From a bacterium (GTDB lineage: Bacteria > Spirochaetota > UBA4802 > UBA5550): DNA of 16,356 nucleotides. The DNA is taken from positions 1 through 16,356 of the forward strand of contig JAAENB010000219.1 in the NCBI GenBank assembly GCA_024224995.1. Reading direction: 5' to 3'. Shown here piece by piece: positions 6,516 through 13,855 of this stretch (position 1 is the stretch's first letter; each line of letters starts with the position of its first letter). Under the pieces are notes generated by a model, which ran no database searches, was not told the DNA's origin, and saw only the letters and a program-made list of their open reading frames with translations. A program made the translations under genes and the position numbers.

Positions 6516-7328
6516 ATGATAACCCTTGGAATTGATATTGGCTCACTTACCGCGAAAGCGGTACTGCTGCAAGATAATAAAATTATCGCCTCCCATATTA
6601 ACAACGTGAAAGAAACGACTATGAAATCTGCGGAAGATGTAGTAGAGGCTGTTTTAATCAAAACCAATTTGCATAAGAGTGATATCGACATGTGCTGTAG
6701 TACCGGTTATGGCAGAGAAGGAATCTCTTTTTCAAATATCAACATGAGTGAAATAAGCTGTCATGGCCTGGGCGCCCATTGGTCTAATCCGAAAATTCGT
6801 TCTATTGTTGATGTTGGCGGTCAGGATTGTAAAGTCATCGCTATTGATAAAGAGGGAAAAGTCAAAGACTTTAGCATGAATGAGAAATGCGCGGCAGGTA
6901 CGGGAAGAAGTCTTGAATTACTGGCGGCCACCCTGGGAATATCATTAACGGAACTGGGTAACTCTTCAAGAAATTCAATAAGAAATTCAAACAGAAAAAT
7001 AGAAATTTCCAATAAATGCAGTATCTTTATGGAGCTTGATGTTATACAGCACCTGTACAATAAAAAGCCTTTGCGCGATATTAGCTATTCTATTAACCAT
7101 GCCGTGGCAGCACGAATTTACCATATGATAAAATCATTAGACCTGAACACTGAAATTTGTTTTACCGGTGGTGTATCAAAAAATAACGGAGTTAAAAAAA
7201 TAACGGAAAAATTATCGAAGATGCGCTTTTCAAATTTAAAACATGATCCGCAAATTATAGGAGCTTTAGGTGCCGCGATTTTCGCGAAGCGGCACCTGGG
7301 AAATCAGAGCAATAAATGTATACATTAG
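6516..7328 (+). CDS. HgdC/BcrA-type activase ATPase (BadF/BadG/BcrA/BcrD family)
   Basis: 270 residues, the size of the small HgdC/HadI/BzdQ-like activases. It has the ASKHA ATPase fold. GIDIGSLTAKAV (5-16) is the first phosphate loop and VDVGGQDCKVI (98-108) the second, with the full GGQD motif. FTGGVSKNNGV (216-226) contacts adenosine. Cys125 (NEKCAAGTG) and Cys168 (SNKCSIFME) are the two cysteines by which each subunit holds half of an inter-subunit [4Fe-4S] cluster. ATP hydrolysis would push an electron to the BcrB/BcrC-like proteins encoded divergently. A 12-bp tandem duplication encodes RNSIRNSN at 152-159. The end overlaps the next activase by 13 bp. The ribosome site before the ATG is weak (AGG at 6503-6505). 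Confidence 0.9.
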   Translation: MITLGIDIGSLTAKAVLLQDNKIIASHINNVKETTMKSAEDVVEAVLIKTNLHKSDIDMCCSTGYGREGISFSNINMSEISCHGLGAHWSNPKIRSIVDVGGQDCKVIAIDKEGKVKDFSMNEKCAAGTGRSLELLAATLGISLTELGNSSRNSIRNSNRKIEISNKCSIFMELDVIQHLYNKKPLRDISYSINHAVAARIYHMIKSLDLNTEICFTGGVSKNNGVKKITEKLSKMRFSNLKHDPQIIGALGAAIFAKRHLGNQSNKCIH

Positions 7329-8089
7329 GATATGACATCGGAACCCGCTTTATTAAAGTTTGCCTTTTGAAAGACGGGATAATTGTCCGCCACGCAATGA
7401 CAATGCCCGGATACGATATCAGTAATTCAATTAAACAGCTTACCGGGAACGTATTAAAAGAAGAAAAGATTAATTTAAAAAAAGTATCTCATACGGCAGC
7501 CACGGGATTTGGTTACAAATTTGTCAAAAAAGCCAGGTTGAAAACCACGACCGCTCACTGTCTTGCGAAAGGCACCTATGCTCTTGACAATTCTATCACC
7601 AGGATTATTGATGTGGGCGGTCTCTTTATTACGATTGCTGAAATTGGCCCCGGCGGAATCCTTCTCGACTCTATAGAAAATGAAAAATGCGCCGCGGGCA
7701 GTGGGAAATTTATCGAGACAATTACCAACGCGGTACATCTCCCTTTTGAAGAACTATCGGAAGAAATTAATAAATCCCGCGAGCCCTTAGCGATCACGAA
7801 TAACTGCGCGGTCTTCGCGGAAAGTGAGTTTATTACACAGATTAACCAGGGGGGCCGGAGAGCTGATATTTTAATGGGACTGGTTAATTCCCTTGTGTCA
7901 AAAGTTGAAACCATGGCGCGTAAGTCCAATAACCCCGGCCCCACTGCCATAACCGGGGGCGTTTCAAAGATTAATATTTTCCGGAAGCTTCTTGAGGAAC
8001 GATTAGGAATGAGAATAGAAACGCTTTCTTGCGGAGCTCAGCTTTTATCTGCCTATGGGGCAGGGCTTGTTGCTGCTGAAAAAGTATGA
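7316..8089 (+). CDS. BcrD/BadG-type activase ATPase with altered second phosphate loop
   Basis: 257 residues; a second, divergent activase. GYDIGTRFIKVCLL (5-18) is phosphate loop 1, and Cys125 (NEKCAAGSG) and Cys164 (TNNCAVFAE) are the cluster ligands. TAITGGVSKINIF (210-222) is the adenosine loop. At the second phosphate loop it reads IDVGGLFITI (98-107), so the QD of GGQD is lost. BcrD/BadG of true benzoyl-CoA reductases also lack GGQD there (from memory, VGALHGRA), while HgdC-like homodimeric activases keep it. This supports a heterodimer with the preceding protein. The ATG lies inside the upstream gene in another frame, so translation is probably coupled. Confidence 0.87.
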   Translation: MYTLGYDIGTRFIKVCLLKDGIIVRHAMTMPGYDISNSIKQLTGNVLKEEKINLKKVSHTAATGFGYKFVKKARLKTTTAHCLAKGTYALDNSITRIIDVGGLFITIAEIGPGGILLDSIENEKCAAGSGKFIETITNAVHLPFEELSEEINKSREPLAITNNCAVFAESEFITQINQGGRRADILMGLVNSLVSKVETMARKSNNPGPTAITGGVSKINIFRKLLEERLGMRIETLSCGAQLLSAYGAGLVAAEKV

Positions 8090-8091
8090 AG

Positions 8092-8139
8092 TAAAAATTA
8101 ACGTGTCACGGGACTACTGTATACCCGGTGTAATTTTTA
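8092..8139 (+). other. Long stem-loop between activase and CooC-like genes
   Basis: TAAAAATTA (8092-8100) pairs perfectly with TAATTTTTA (8131-8139). Inside, CACGGG (8107-8112) pairs with CCCGGTG (8124-8130) with one bulge, leaving an internal loop ACGTGT on the left. The structure fills the 72-bp gap after the second activase and ends before the AAGGAG ribosome site at 8148-8153. A role in mRNA processing or in setting relative expression is a guess. There is no T-run after it, so it is not a standard terminator. Confidence 0.45.
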
Positions 8140-8161
8140 ATAGAAAAAAGGAGACAATCTT

Positions 8162-8935
8162 ATGACTAATCCAACGATAATCGCCTATCTCGGAAAAGGA
8201 GGTTCCGGTAAATCAATACTCTCGGCATTAACCGGTAAAATCGCCTGCTCAAAAAAAAAGAAAGTATTGCTTATTGACGCGGACCCTGCCATGGGGCTTG
8301 CGACCGCTCTTGACATATCTTCATTTAAAACAATTGGACAGGCACGGGAAGAAATTATTAAAGAAGCAAAAATAGCTACAAAAGAACAGGAAAAAGAAAA
8401 CCTCACCAATATTATAGACTACCTTCTTCTTGAAGCATTATATGAAACCAGTGATTTCTCAATGCTTATTATGGGGCAAACGAATACCATTGGCTGCTAT
8501 TGCCCAATAAACAGCCTGTTAAAAGATACTATTAAAAATATTGCCGGTAATTATGATATAGTTGTAATTGATGCGGAAGCTGGTTTTGAACAGATTAATC
8601 GCCAGGTTACGGAATCGGTCCATTTTCCTGTTTTACTCACCGACAATACCAAACGCGGAGTTCGAACTGCCATCATGGCAAGTGATACCATAAAAAAAGC
8701 GCCAAACATGCAGCCAATTAATACGGGAATTATATTCAATAGAGTTGAAGAAGAAAACTCACCGCTTATAAACGAGGCCACGGGATCGGGATTAAACTAC
8801 TACGGGTTCATAAAACCGGATGTTTTAATAAAAGACCGTGATGCCGAAGGCCTCTCGGCTTTTGATATGCCGGAAGAATCGGAGGCTCTTGCGGCGTTAA
8901 AAAAAATACTCAATACGCACAATATCATCTCTTGA
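8162..8935 (+). CDS. CooC-like P-loop ATPase (metallocentre maturation type)
   Basis: 257 residues of the MinD/NifH/CooC class. The deviant Walker A LGKGGSGKS (10-18) carries the signature lysine. IDADPAMGLATAL (38-50) follows, and YDIVVIDAEAGFEQINR (131-147) is switch II/Walker B. MGQTNTIGCYCPINSLL (104-120) contains Cys112-x-Cys114, the metal-binding CxC of CooC and at the same residue numbers as in Carboxydothermus CooC1. CooC proteins dimerise on ATP and help insert nickel into CO dehydrogenase. No CODH gene is visible here; the gene sits between the activases and Fe-S proteins with a strong ribosome site (AAGGAG). It may mature a cluster of the reductase or electron carriers, or serve a CODH elsewhere. 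Confidence 0.85.
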   Translation: MTNPTIIAYLGKGGSGKSILSALTGKIACSKKKKVLLIDADPAMGLATALDISSFKTIGQAREEIIKEAKIATKEQEKENLTNIIDYLLLEALYETSDFSMLIMGQTNTIGCYCPINSLLKDTIKNIAGNYDIVVIDAEAGFEQINRQVTESVHFPVLLTDNTKRGVRTAIMASDTIKKAPNMQPINTGIIFNRVEEENSPLINEATGSGLNYYGFIKPDVLIKDRDAEGLSAFDMPEESEALAALKKILNTHNIIS

Positions 8936-8977
8936 TTTTTTATAATAGATAGAAAATTTTTTTTTAAGGAGAACTCA

Positions 8978-9997
8978 ATGTACGAGTTGCGGTTTAACGA
9001 AGATATATGTAAGAAATGTACTACGATTGATTGCTTAATGAAATGCCAGTATATGGATTTGACGCTTGACCGGGCAAAAGAAGAGCACAACAAAATGTTA
9101 CGCGGTGAAGGATCATCAATTCTCTCCGATTGCGTAACCTGCTGCGGCTGTGAGGAGTATTGTCCTCACAATAACCACCCCTTTTATTTTATCGTGGAAC
9201 AGCAGGAAAAGCGCGGTATAAACCCGGTTCCAATTCCCGTAGCAGACGCCATGGTTAACGTTCTTGAGCCAACGAACGAGATTCGGGAAAAAAAGATGAC
9301 GAACCATGTTATTAACATGTGTAATTTTACCGTACTTGAAGGGACTATACGGGGTTCACTTTTTAAGGACTGTTCAACCTTTTCCGGCATTGATACCTTT
9401 TGTCATCTTATGTATACCCATTTTGGCCGCAGCAGTGTTGTTAAAGAGCGGGTACCGAAAGTTATTGAAAATATTGAACAGTATTATCTCAAAAAAAATA
9501 ATATCACCGAGCTTATCTGTTATCATGATGAGTGTTATGCTTCGTATAGTAAATGGGCCCCTGCTCATGGTATTGCGGTCCCCTTTAAGCCGATTCATAT
9601 TTTAGAGTTTATGTATACCAGGCTTCTTGAACTGAAAGAGAATATTACCCCGCTTAATTTAAAAGTCGCCTACCAGCGGAGCTGTTCTTCACGGCTTATT
9701 CCTGAAGTTGATATTTTTGTGGATAAAATTTTTGAACTCATTGGCGTAGAACGGGTTGAGAGAGAATATGACCGGGAAAACGCTCTGTGCTGCGGCGCAG
9801 CGCTTGATGTTCAGCAGCAATTTGATTTAACTGAAGAAAACCAGAATAAAAATATTGATGATATGAAAGCTCATGGAGGTTCCCATTGTGTCTTTAGCTG
9901 CCCGCTCTGTTTTTTTACGCTTATGGGCAAGCAGTTTAAAAAAGGAATTATGCCCATTCTAATACCCGACCTCTGCTTACAGGCGTTAGGTGAATAA
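8978..9997 (+). CDS. Ferredoxin/CCG-domain Fe-S protein (HdrD-like)
   Basis: 339 residues, strong ribosome site AAGGAG at 8966-8971. The N-terminus has two [4Fe-4S] motifs: Cys11, 14, 19 and 23 (unusual CxxCx4CxxxC spacing) and Cys52, 55, 58 and 62 (CxxCxxCxxxCP, with an extra Cys56). After residue 180 come CCG-domain elements: CYHDECY (181-187), SCSSR (235-239), LCCGAALD (270-277) and CVFSCPLC (304-311). Such proteins carry electrons between soluble carriers and either heterodisulfide-type active sites or partner flavoproteins. The position after the activases and CooC-like gene suggests a role in supplying electrons to the activase. It has no membrane segment. Confidence 0.82.
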   Translation: MYELRFNEDICKKCTTIDCLMKCQYMDLTLDRAKEEHNKMLRGEGSSILSDCVTCCGCEEYCPHNNHPFYFIVEQQEKRGINPVPIPVADAMVNVLEPTNEIREKKMTNHVINMCNFTVLEGTIRGSLFKDCSTFSGIDTFCHLMYTHFGRSSVVKERVPKVIENIEQYYLKKNNITELICYHDECYASYSKWAPAHGIAVPFKPIHILEFMYTRLLELKENITPLNLKVAYQRSCSSRLIPEVDIFVDKIFELIGVERVEREYDRENALCCGAALDVQQQFDLTEENQNKNIDDMKAHGGSHCVFSCPLCFFTLMGKQFKKGIMPILIPDLCLQALGE

Positions 9998-10015
9998 CAA
10001 AGGAGAAATAATCAT

Positions 10016-11398
10016 ATGGATAATATACTTGAAAAACTGGCACGCATCATTGGTGATGCCTATGTTTCAAACGCGGAAGAAGAGAAGTTTATTTATTCAA
10101 GAGACCAGGGGCTCCAGCAGCCTCATTTTCCTGATTATGTTGCAATGCCGGGTTCTACTGAAGAAGTACAAAAAATTGTTTTCCTCGCTAATGAAGAAAA
10201 AATTCCAATTGTACCAATGGGAGGGGGCATGGTTCTTTCGGGACTAACCATTCCCCTTAAGGGCGGTATTGTTCTTGATATGAAACGGATGAACAGGGTT
10301 GTGGAGGTCAATGAAACCAGCCGCTACGCCGTAGTTCAGGGAGGAACCGGACACGGAACGCTCAAAGCGTATCTTGAGAAAAACCACCCAACCGTAAAAC
10401 ATTCACTGCCCGATTCTCCGCCGGGCTCAACCATAGCCGGAAATGTGGCCATCCACGGTTCGGGACATCTTTCGCAAAGCGAAGGAGGCTTTCACTCCGA
10501 AATGGTTACGGGCATGGAAGTTGTACTGCCAACGGGGGAAATAATAAAAGCAGGCTCCTGTTCAACAGTTGAAGGATGGTTTTCACGGGCGCCATTACCC
10601 GACCTGGCCGGTCTCTTTCTCGGATGGAACGGCACTACGGGAATTATAACCAGGGTCGCCATAAAACTATATCCCAAACCCTTACTGGAAGATGTCCTTC
10701 TTTTTTTAATGGACGATCTCGACAAAATCGCCGATGTTATTACCCGTCTCACTACAACGGGCATGGTAGAAGATCTGGTTGTTGTGGTAAAATCCGAACG
10801 GCAATGGATTGGAAAATCACAGCTGATAAAAGCAGTGGTTACGGCGAATACGGATTTTGAAATGGCTTCCAGGAAAAAGATTATTCGTGAATCGCTTCGA
10901 GATTATTATGAAACAAAAGAAGCGGGCTTTTTGCCGGTTCCCATGAGCATGAAAGGAGAGCTGCTCGATGCCCCGGCAAAAAATGTTACTGCTTTTGCGG
11001 ACACGCTCAAGGGCGGGGGATTTGAATATGTGGGCAGCATCATGCCGCTCGAAAAAATCGGCGAAGCATCTCGAAAAGGTCTGGAAATTGGCGAAAAAAA
11101 CAAGGTGCGGTATTCAATGGGCGCCCGGGTAATTGGCAGAGGGCACAGCATCATGTTTTTTAACAGCTATGCTTTTAACCGGGCAGACGCGGAAAGTATG
11201 GAACGTGCCGAGCAGGCCCTTGTCGATTCCAACAAAGCCGCGCTTGAAATGGGAGGCATTCCCTGGAAAGCTGAAGCGCCGGCGCAGCAATATATCCTGG
11301 CGCAAATGGATCCGGAGACAATAAATTTAATGAACAGACTAAGAAAAGTTTTAGACCCCAACAAAATCATGAATCCCGGCAACTGGGAGGTGAAATAA
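10016..11398 (+). CDS. FAD-linked oxidase, GlcD/lactate dehydrogenase type
   Basis: 460 residues. Residues about 40-220 form the PCMH-type FAD-binding domain. IPIVPMGGGMVLSG (63-76), a PPGSTIAGNVAIHGSG loop (135-150) and MEVVLPTGEIIKAG (167-180) are typical. The C-terminal cap ends in the family signature LDPNKIMNPGNW, near residues 446-457. These enzymes oxidise 2-hydroxy acids (glycolate, D-lactate and relatives) or related substrates and pass electrons to an Fe-S partner. That partner is probably the next gene, whose ATG lies 1 bp after this stop. A strong ribosome site AAAGGAG is at 9999-10005. No EtfAB genes, common partners in bifurcating lactate dehydrogenases, are present. The substrate is unknown. 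Confidence 0.88.
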   Translation: MDNILEKLARIIGDAYVSNAEEEKFIYSRDQGLQQPHFPDYVAMPGSTEEVQKIVFLANEEKIPIVPMGGGMVLSGLTIPLKGGIVLDMKRMNRVVEVNETSRYAVVQGGTGHGTLKAYLEKNHPTVKHSLPDSPPGSTIAGNVAIHGSGHLSQSEGGFHSEMVTGMEVVLPTGEIIKAGSCSTVEGWFSRAPLPDLAGLFLGWNGTTGIITRVAIKLYPKPLLEDVLLFLMDDLDKIADVITRLTTTGMVEDLVVVVKSERQWIGKSQLIKAVVTANTDFEMASRKKIIRESLRDYYETKEAGFLPVPMSMKGELLDAPAKNVTAFADTLKGGGFEYVGSIMPLEKIGEASRKGLEIGEKNKVRYSMGARVIGRGHSIMFFNSYAFNRADAESMERAEQALVDSNKAALEMGGIPWKAEAPAQQYILAQMDPETINLMNRLRKVLDPNKIMNPGNWEVK

Positions 11399-11399
11399 T

Positions 11400-12551
11400 A
11401 TGGAATATCAAGAAATGCTGCATAGATGTTTTAGATGCGGATGGTGTAAATTTCCGGAAAATTATTCGGAAATCAACTGTCCCTCGTATCTTAAATATTC
11501 TTTTGAATCATTTTCACCGGGTGGCAGACTCTGGCTTACCAGGGCCTGGATGAATGGCGAAATTGAGGCAAGTGACCGTTTTAAAAAAATCGTATACTCA
11601 TGCGCGACCTGTAAAAACTGCGTTACCAACTGCGCCATACCGGAAATTAAAGAGCACCTGGTGGATATGGTTATTGGCGCTCGACAGGAGATTGTTTCTA
11701 CGGGAAAACTTCCTGCGCCGGTGAGAGATTATTTTATGGAGATTTATAATAACGGGAATCCCTTTAAAGCTCCCCAATCTTCTCGGGGAGATTGGAACAA
11801 AGCCCCGGATATCCCAATGTATTCAAATGAAGAATATCTTTTTTATGTTGGTGATGTTGGTTCCTTTGATGAGACAGGAATTGCCATGACGCGTGCCGTG
11901 GCATCGGTACTGAAAGATGCCGGTGTTTCAATAGGGATTTTGGGTGAGGAAGAAGTCTCCGATGGAAATGACGTAAAAGCAATGGGAGAAAAAGATTTAT
12001 TTACGCGCCTTGCTGAAAAAAATATTGCTTTGTTCAACAATAAGCGCGTTACAAAGATTATCACCCTGTCGCCTCATGCTTATAATACCATGAAAAATGA
12101 TTACCCTGAATTTGACGGTTGTTTTGAAGTGTATCATTATACAGAGATACTCGCCGTTATTCGCGGGCAGCTCAGTCCGGGAACCTTGCCGGTAAAAGTA
12201 ACCTATCATGATCCCTGTTATCTTGGCAGGTGGAATAACAGTTACGGAGCTTCGCGGGCTCTTATTCAGGCGATTCCCGGAATTGAATTTATTGAAATGG
12301 AAAGAAACAACGCGAGTTCACTCTGCTGCGGCGGGGGCGGGGGAAATTATTATTCCGATATGCTTGGCTCCGGAGTCCATAGCCCCGGTCGAACACGCGT
12401 AAGAGAAGCGAAAGAAACAGGAGCTGAGATTATTGTGGTGAGCTGTCCCCTGTGCTATAAGATGCTTGATGACGCGATTAAAGACGAAGGGTTTGAAGAT
12501 TCAATGCGGGTAATGGATATTGCTCAATTGATCCTGGAATCAAAACAATAG
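11400..12551 (+). CDS. GlcF/HdrD-like Fe-S protein with a cysteine-free first CCG domain
   Basis: 383 residues, with GGGAGGTGA at 11385-11393 as a very strong ribosome site. Two [4Fe-4S] motifs come first: Cys10, 13, 16 and Cys27-Pro, then Cys68, 71, 74 and Cys78. Two CCG domains follow. The first has lost its cysteines: YVGDVGS (149-155) where VGC is usual, and VSDGND (186-191) where CCGD is usual. The second is intact: HDPCYLGR (270-277), SLCCGGGGG (307-315) and VSCPLCYK (347-354). It would take electrons from the GlcD-like flavoprotein. It is the last gene of the rightward operon and its end overlaps the converging HAD gene by 12 bp, with no terminator hairpin seen. Confidence 0.85.
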   Translation: MEYQEMLHRCFRCGWCKFPENYSEINCPSYLKYSFESFSPGGRLWLTRAWMNGEIEASDRFKKIVYSCATCKNCVTNCAIPEIKEHLVDMVIGARQEIVSTGKLPAPVRDYFMEIYNNGNPFKAPQSSRGDWNKAPDIPMYSNEEYLFYVGDVGSFDETGIAMTRAVASVLKDAGVSIGILGEEEVSDGNDVKAMGEKDLFTRLAEKNIALFNNKRVTKIITLSPHAYNTMKNDYPEFDGCFEVYHYTEILAVIRGQLSPGTLPVKVTYHDPCYLGRWNNSYGASRALIQAIPGIEFIEMERNNASSLCCGGGGGNYYSDMLGSGVHSPGRTRVREAKETGAEIIVVSCPLCYKMLDDAIKDEGFEDSMRVMDIAQLILESKQ

Positions 12552-13223
12552 TTTTGGAATATCGTCCAGGCTGTATAGTGTTCGTTCTTCACTGTTTGAT
12601 GAGCTAAGGGAGCGGTCTATCCGGAATCCCCGCATTCCGCAAGCGTTTGCTCCTTCCACATTCTGTAGTAGATTGTCAATAAAAAGGCATTCTTCGGGTT
12701 TAACCATTAATTCGTCTGCTATTGTTTCATAGGCGGCAGGAGCGGGTTTGGCTTTTGAGACCAGGGGAGCGACATGGGCAATATCAATGAGCCCGGCAAG
12801 GCCTGCCGCTTCCAGTGTTTCATTGATGCTGGGAAGGGGGGCATTGGTAAGAACGCCCGTGAGAATACCTTCTTCTTTTATTTTTGTAAGAGCGGGACGG
12901 GCATCATCATACGGGTATACAAGATCAATGTAGTTAAAGGTATAAAGGCGTTCTTTTTTTTCCGTTTCCAGGTTATACTCATTGCTCAAATTTGTCCATA
13001 GCGTGTGCCAGAATTTTTTTTCTTCCTCTCTGGTGCGGGGCGCGGGCTGCTCTCCGAACCATTTGAAAACATGCCCGGCAAGTTCTTTGAGTGAAAAGGG
13101 AAATATTTCGCTCAAAAAATCAGAGGCCGCGCTAAGATTATAGTCTAACAGGACGCCATCCCTGTCGAATATAATGGCTTTGTATTGAGCATTATTATAA
13201 GAATTGTTATTCGAATTAGTCAT
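12540..13223 (-). CDS. HAD-superfamily phosphatase (subfamily IA type)
   Basis: 227 residues. Motif I is FDRDGVLLD, with nucleophile Asp20 and acid/base Asp22. A helical cap covers about 30-105. Motif II is LTNAP with Thr126, motif III is Lys157 or Lys159 in SKAKPAP, and motif IV is LFIDNLLQNVEGA with Asp183. All catalytic residues for phosphoester hydrolysis are present. It is the last gene of the terpene cyclase operon, 5 bp after the ADC-like gene, with AAGAGGT as ribosome site (13231-13237). In the drimenol synthase type of bacterial protein a HAD domain fused to a class II cyclase removes phosphate from the cyclised product. A stand-alone HAD protein here could do the same, but housekeeping phosphoglycolate-like activity is the fallback. 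Confidence 0.85.
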   Translation of the reverse strand: MTNSNNNSYNNAQYKAIIFDRDGVLLDYNLSAASDFLSEIFPFSLKELAGHVFKWFGEQPAPRTREEEKKFWHTLWTNLSNEYNLETEKKERLYTFNYIDLVYPYDDARPALTKIKEEGILTGVLTNAPLPSINETLEAAGLAGLIDIAHVAPLVSKAKPAPAAYETIADELMVKPEECLFIDNLLQNVEGANACGMRGFRIDRSLSSSNSEERTLYSLDDIPKLLF

Positions 13224-13228
13224 GAAAA

Positions 13229-13855
13229 TTACCTCTTAATTATTCGCGGAACATTCATTGTTCCAAAAAAGTCCGGAGCCGTTATTGCCCGGGCTTGTTT
13301 GTTTTTGATACGAAAGGGAAAGCGTTCGGCAAATGATTGAATATGCATTTTGCCCGGGCCCAGACGCCACCGGTAAATGGGCTGGGACAGCACCCAATCA
13401 CTGCCAATACGGCCAAATCCCGGTGCCCGGGTTTTGAACCGCGGCAGGGTGCGGGTTGGTTCCGTAAGGGTCATTGTTATAATGTGACCATTGGAGTCAT
13501 TTACGGAAACAGTATTCTCCTGCCATTTAAATTCGGCCATTTCTTTTGGAACGCCCCATACCGTTCTTCCGGCCATGACAGATTGTTCATCATCAACCCA
13601 GATGTTATGCACAAAAGCCGCTATTTTTTTTCCAAAACGGGCCGGTGAACTAAATACAAGTTCATCGTATATAAGCGGCCCTTCAAGATAGCGGACCAGG
13701 GCGATAATAACTCTCTGCGATACGAACGCTGGTTTCAGGGGGTCCGGCAATTCCAGGGGTTCGGCAGTTTTAAAAAAACCTATCCATATTTTACCCGCAA
13801 CCTCCCAGGGAGGCGGCGGAAAGCCGGAGTTTTCGGACGTGTTGATATTTTTCAT
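13229..13855 (-). CDS. Acetoacetate decarboxylase-like (ADC superfamily) protein
   Basis: 208 residues. IYDELVF (62-68) and HNIWVDDEQSVMAGRTVWGVPKEMAEF (83-109) match the core of the ADC fold. Lys104 in GVPKEMA aligns with the Schiff-base Lys115 of the clostridial enzyme (AYPKKLG). The neighbouring Lys116, which lowers the pKa of that lysine in true acetoacetate decarboxylase, is Glu105 here. The protein is also shorter than the clostridial enzyme (about 245). Simple acetoacetate decarboxylation is therefore doubtful. Other superfamily members act as aldolase-dehydratases or on unusual substrates. The start overlaps the SDR stop codon (ATGA), so it belongs to the cyclase operon and may act on a terpenoid ketone or keto acid. 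Confidence 0.75.
   Translation of the reverse strand: MKNINTSENSGFPPPPWEVAGKIWIGFFKTAEPLELPDPLKPAFVSQRVIIALVRYLEGPLIYDELVFSSPARFGKKIAAFVHNIWVDDEQSVMAGRTVWGVPKEMAEFKWQENTVSVNDSNGHIITMTLTEPTRTLPRFKTRAPGFGRIGSDWVLSQPIYRWRLGPGKMHIQSFAERFPFRIKNKQARAITAPDFFGTMNVPRIIKR

Noticed and set aside
3703..8089. Naming the enzyme benzoyl-CoA reductase
   Set aside because: The subunit set and activase asymmetry fit, but the superfamily also covers 2-hydroxyacyl-CoA dehydratases and other reductases, and no benzoate-pathway neighbour is present.
8162..8935. NifH-like or ParA/MinD identity
   Set aside because: The CxC at 112-114 in a GCYCxxN context is CooC-specific; NifH cluster cysteines and partition-gene neighbours are absent.
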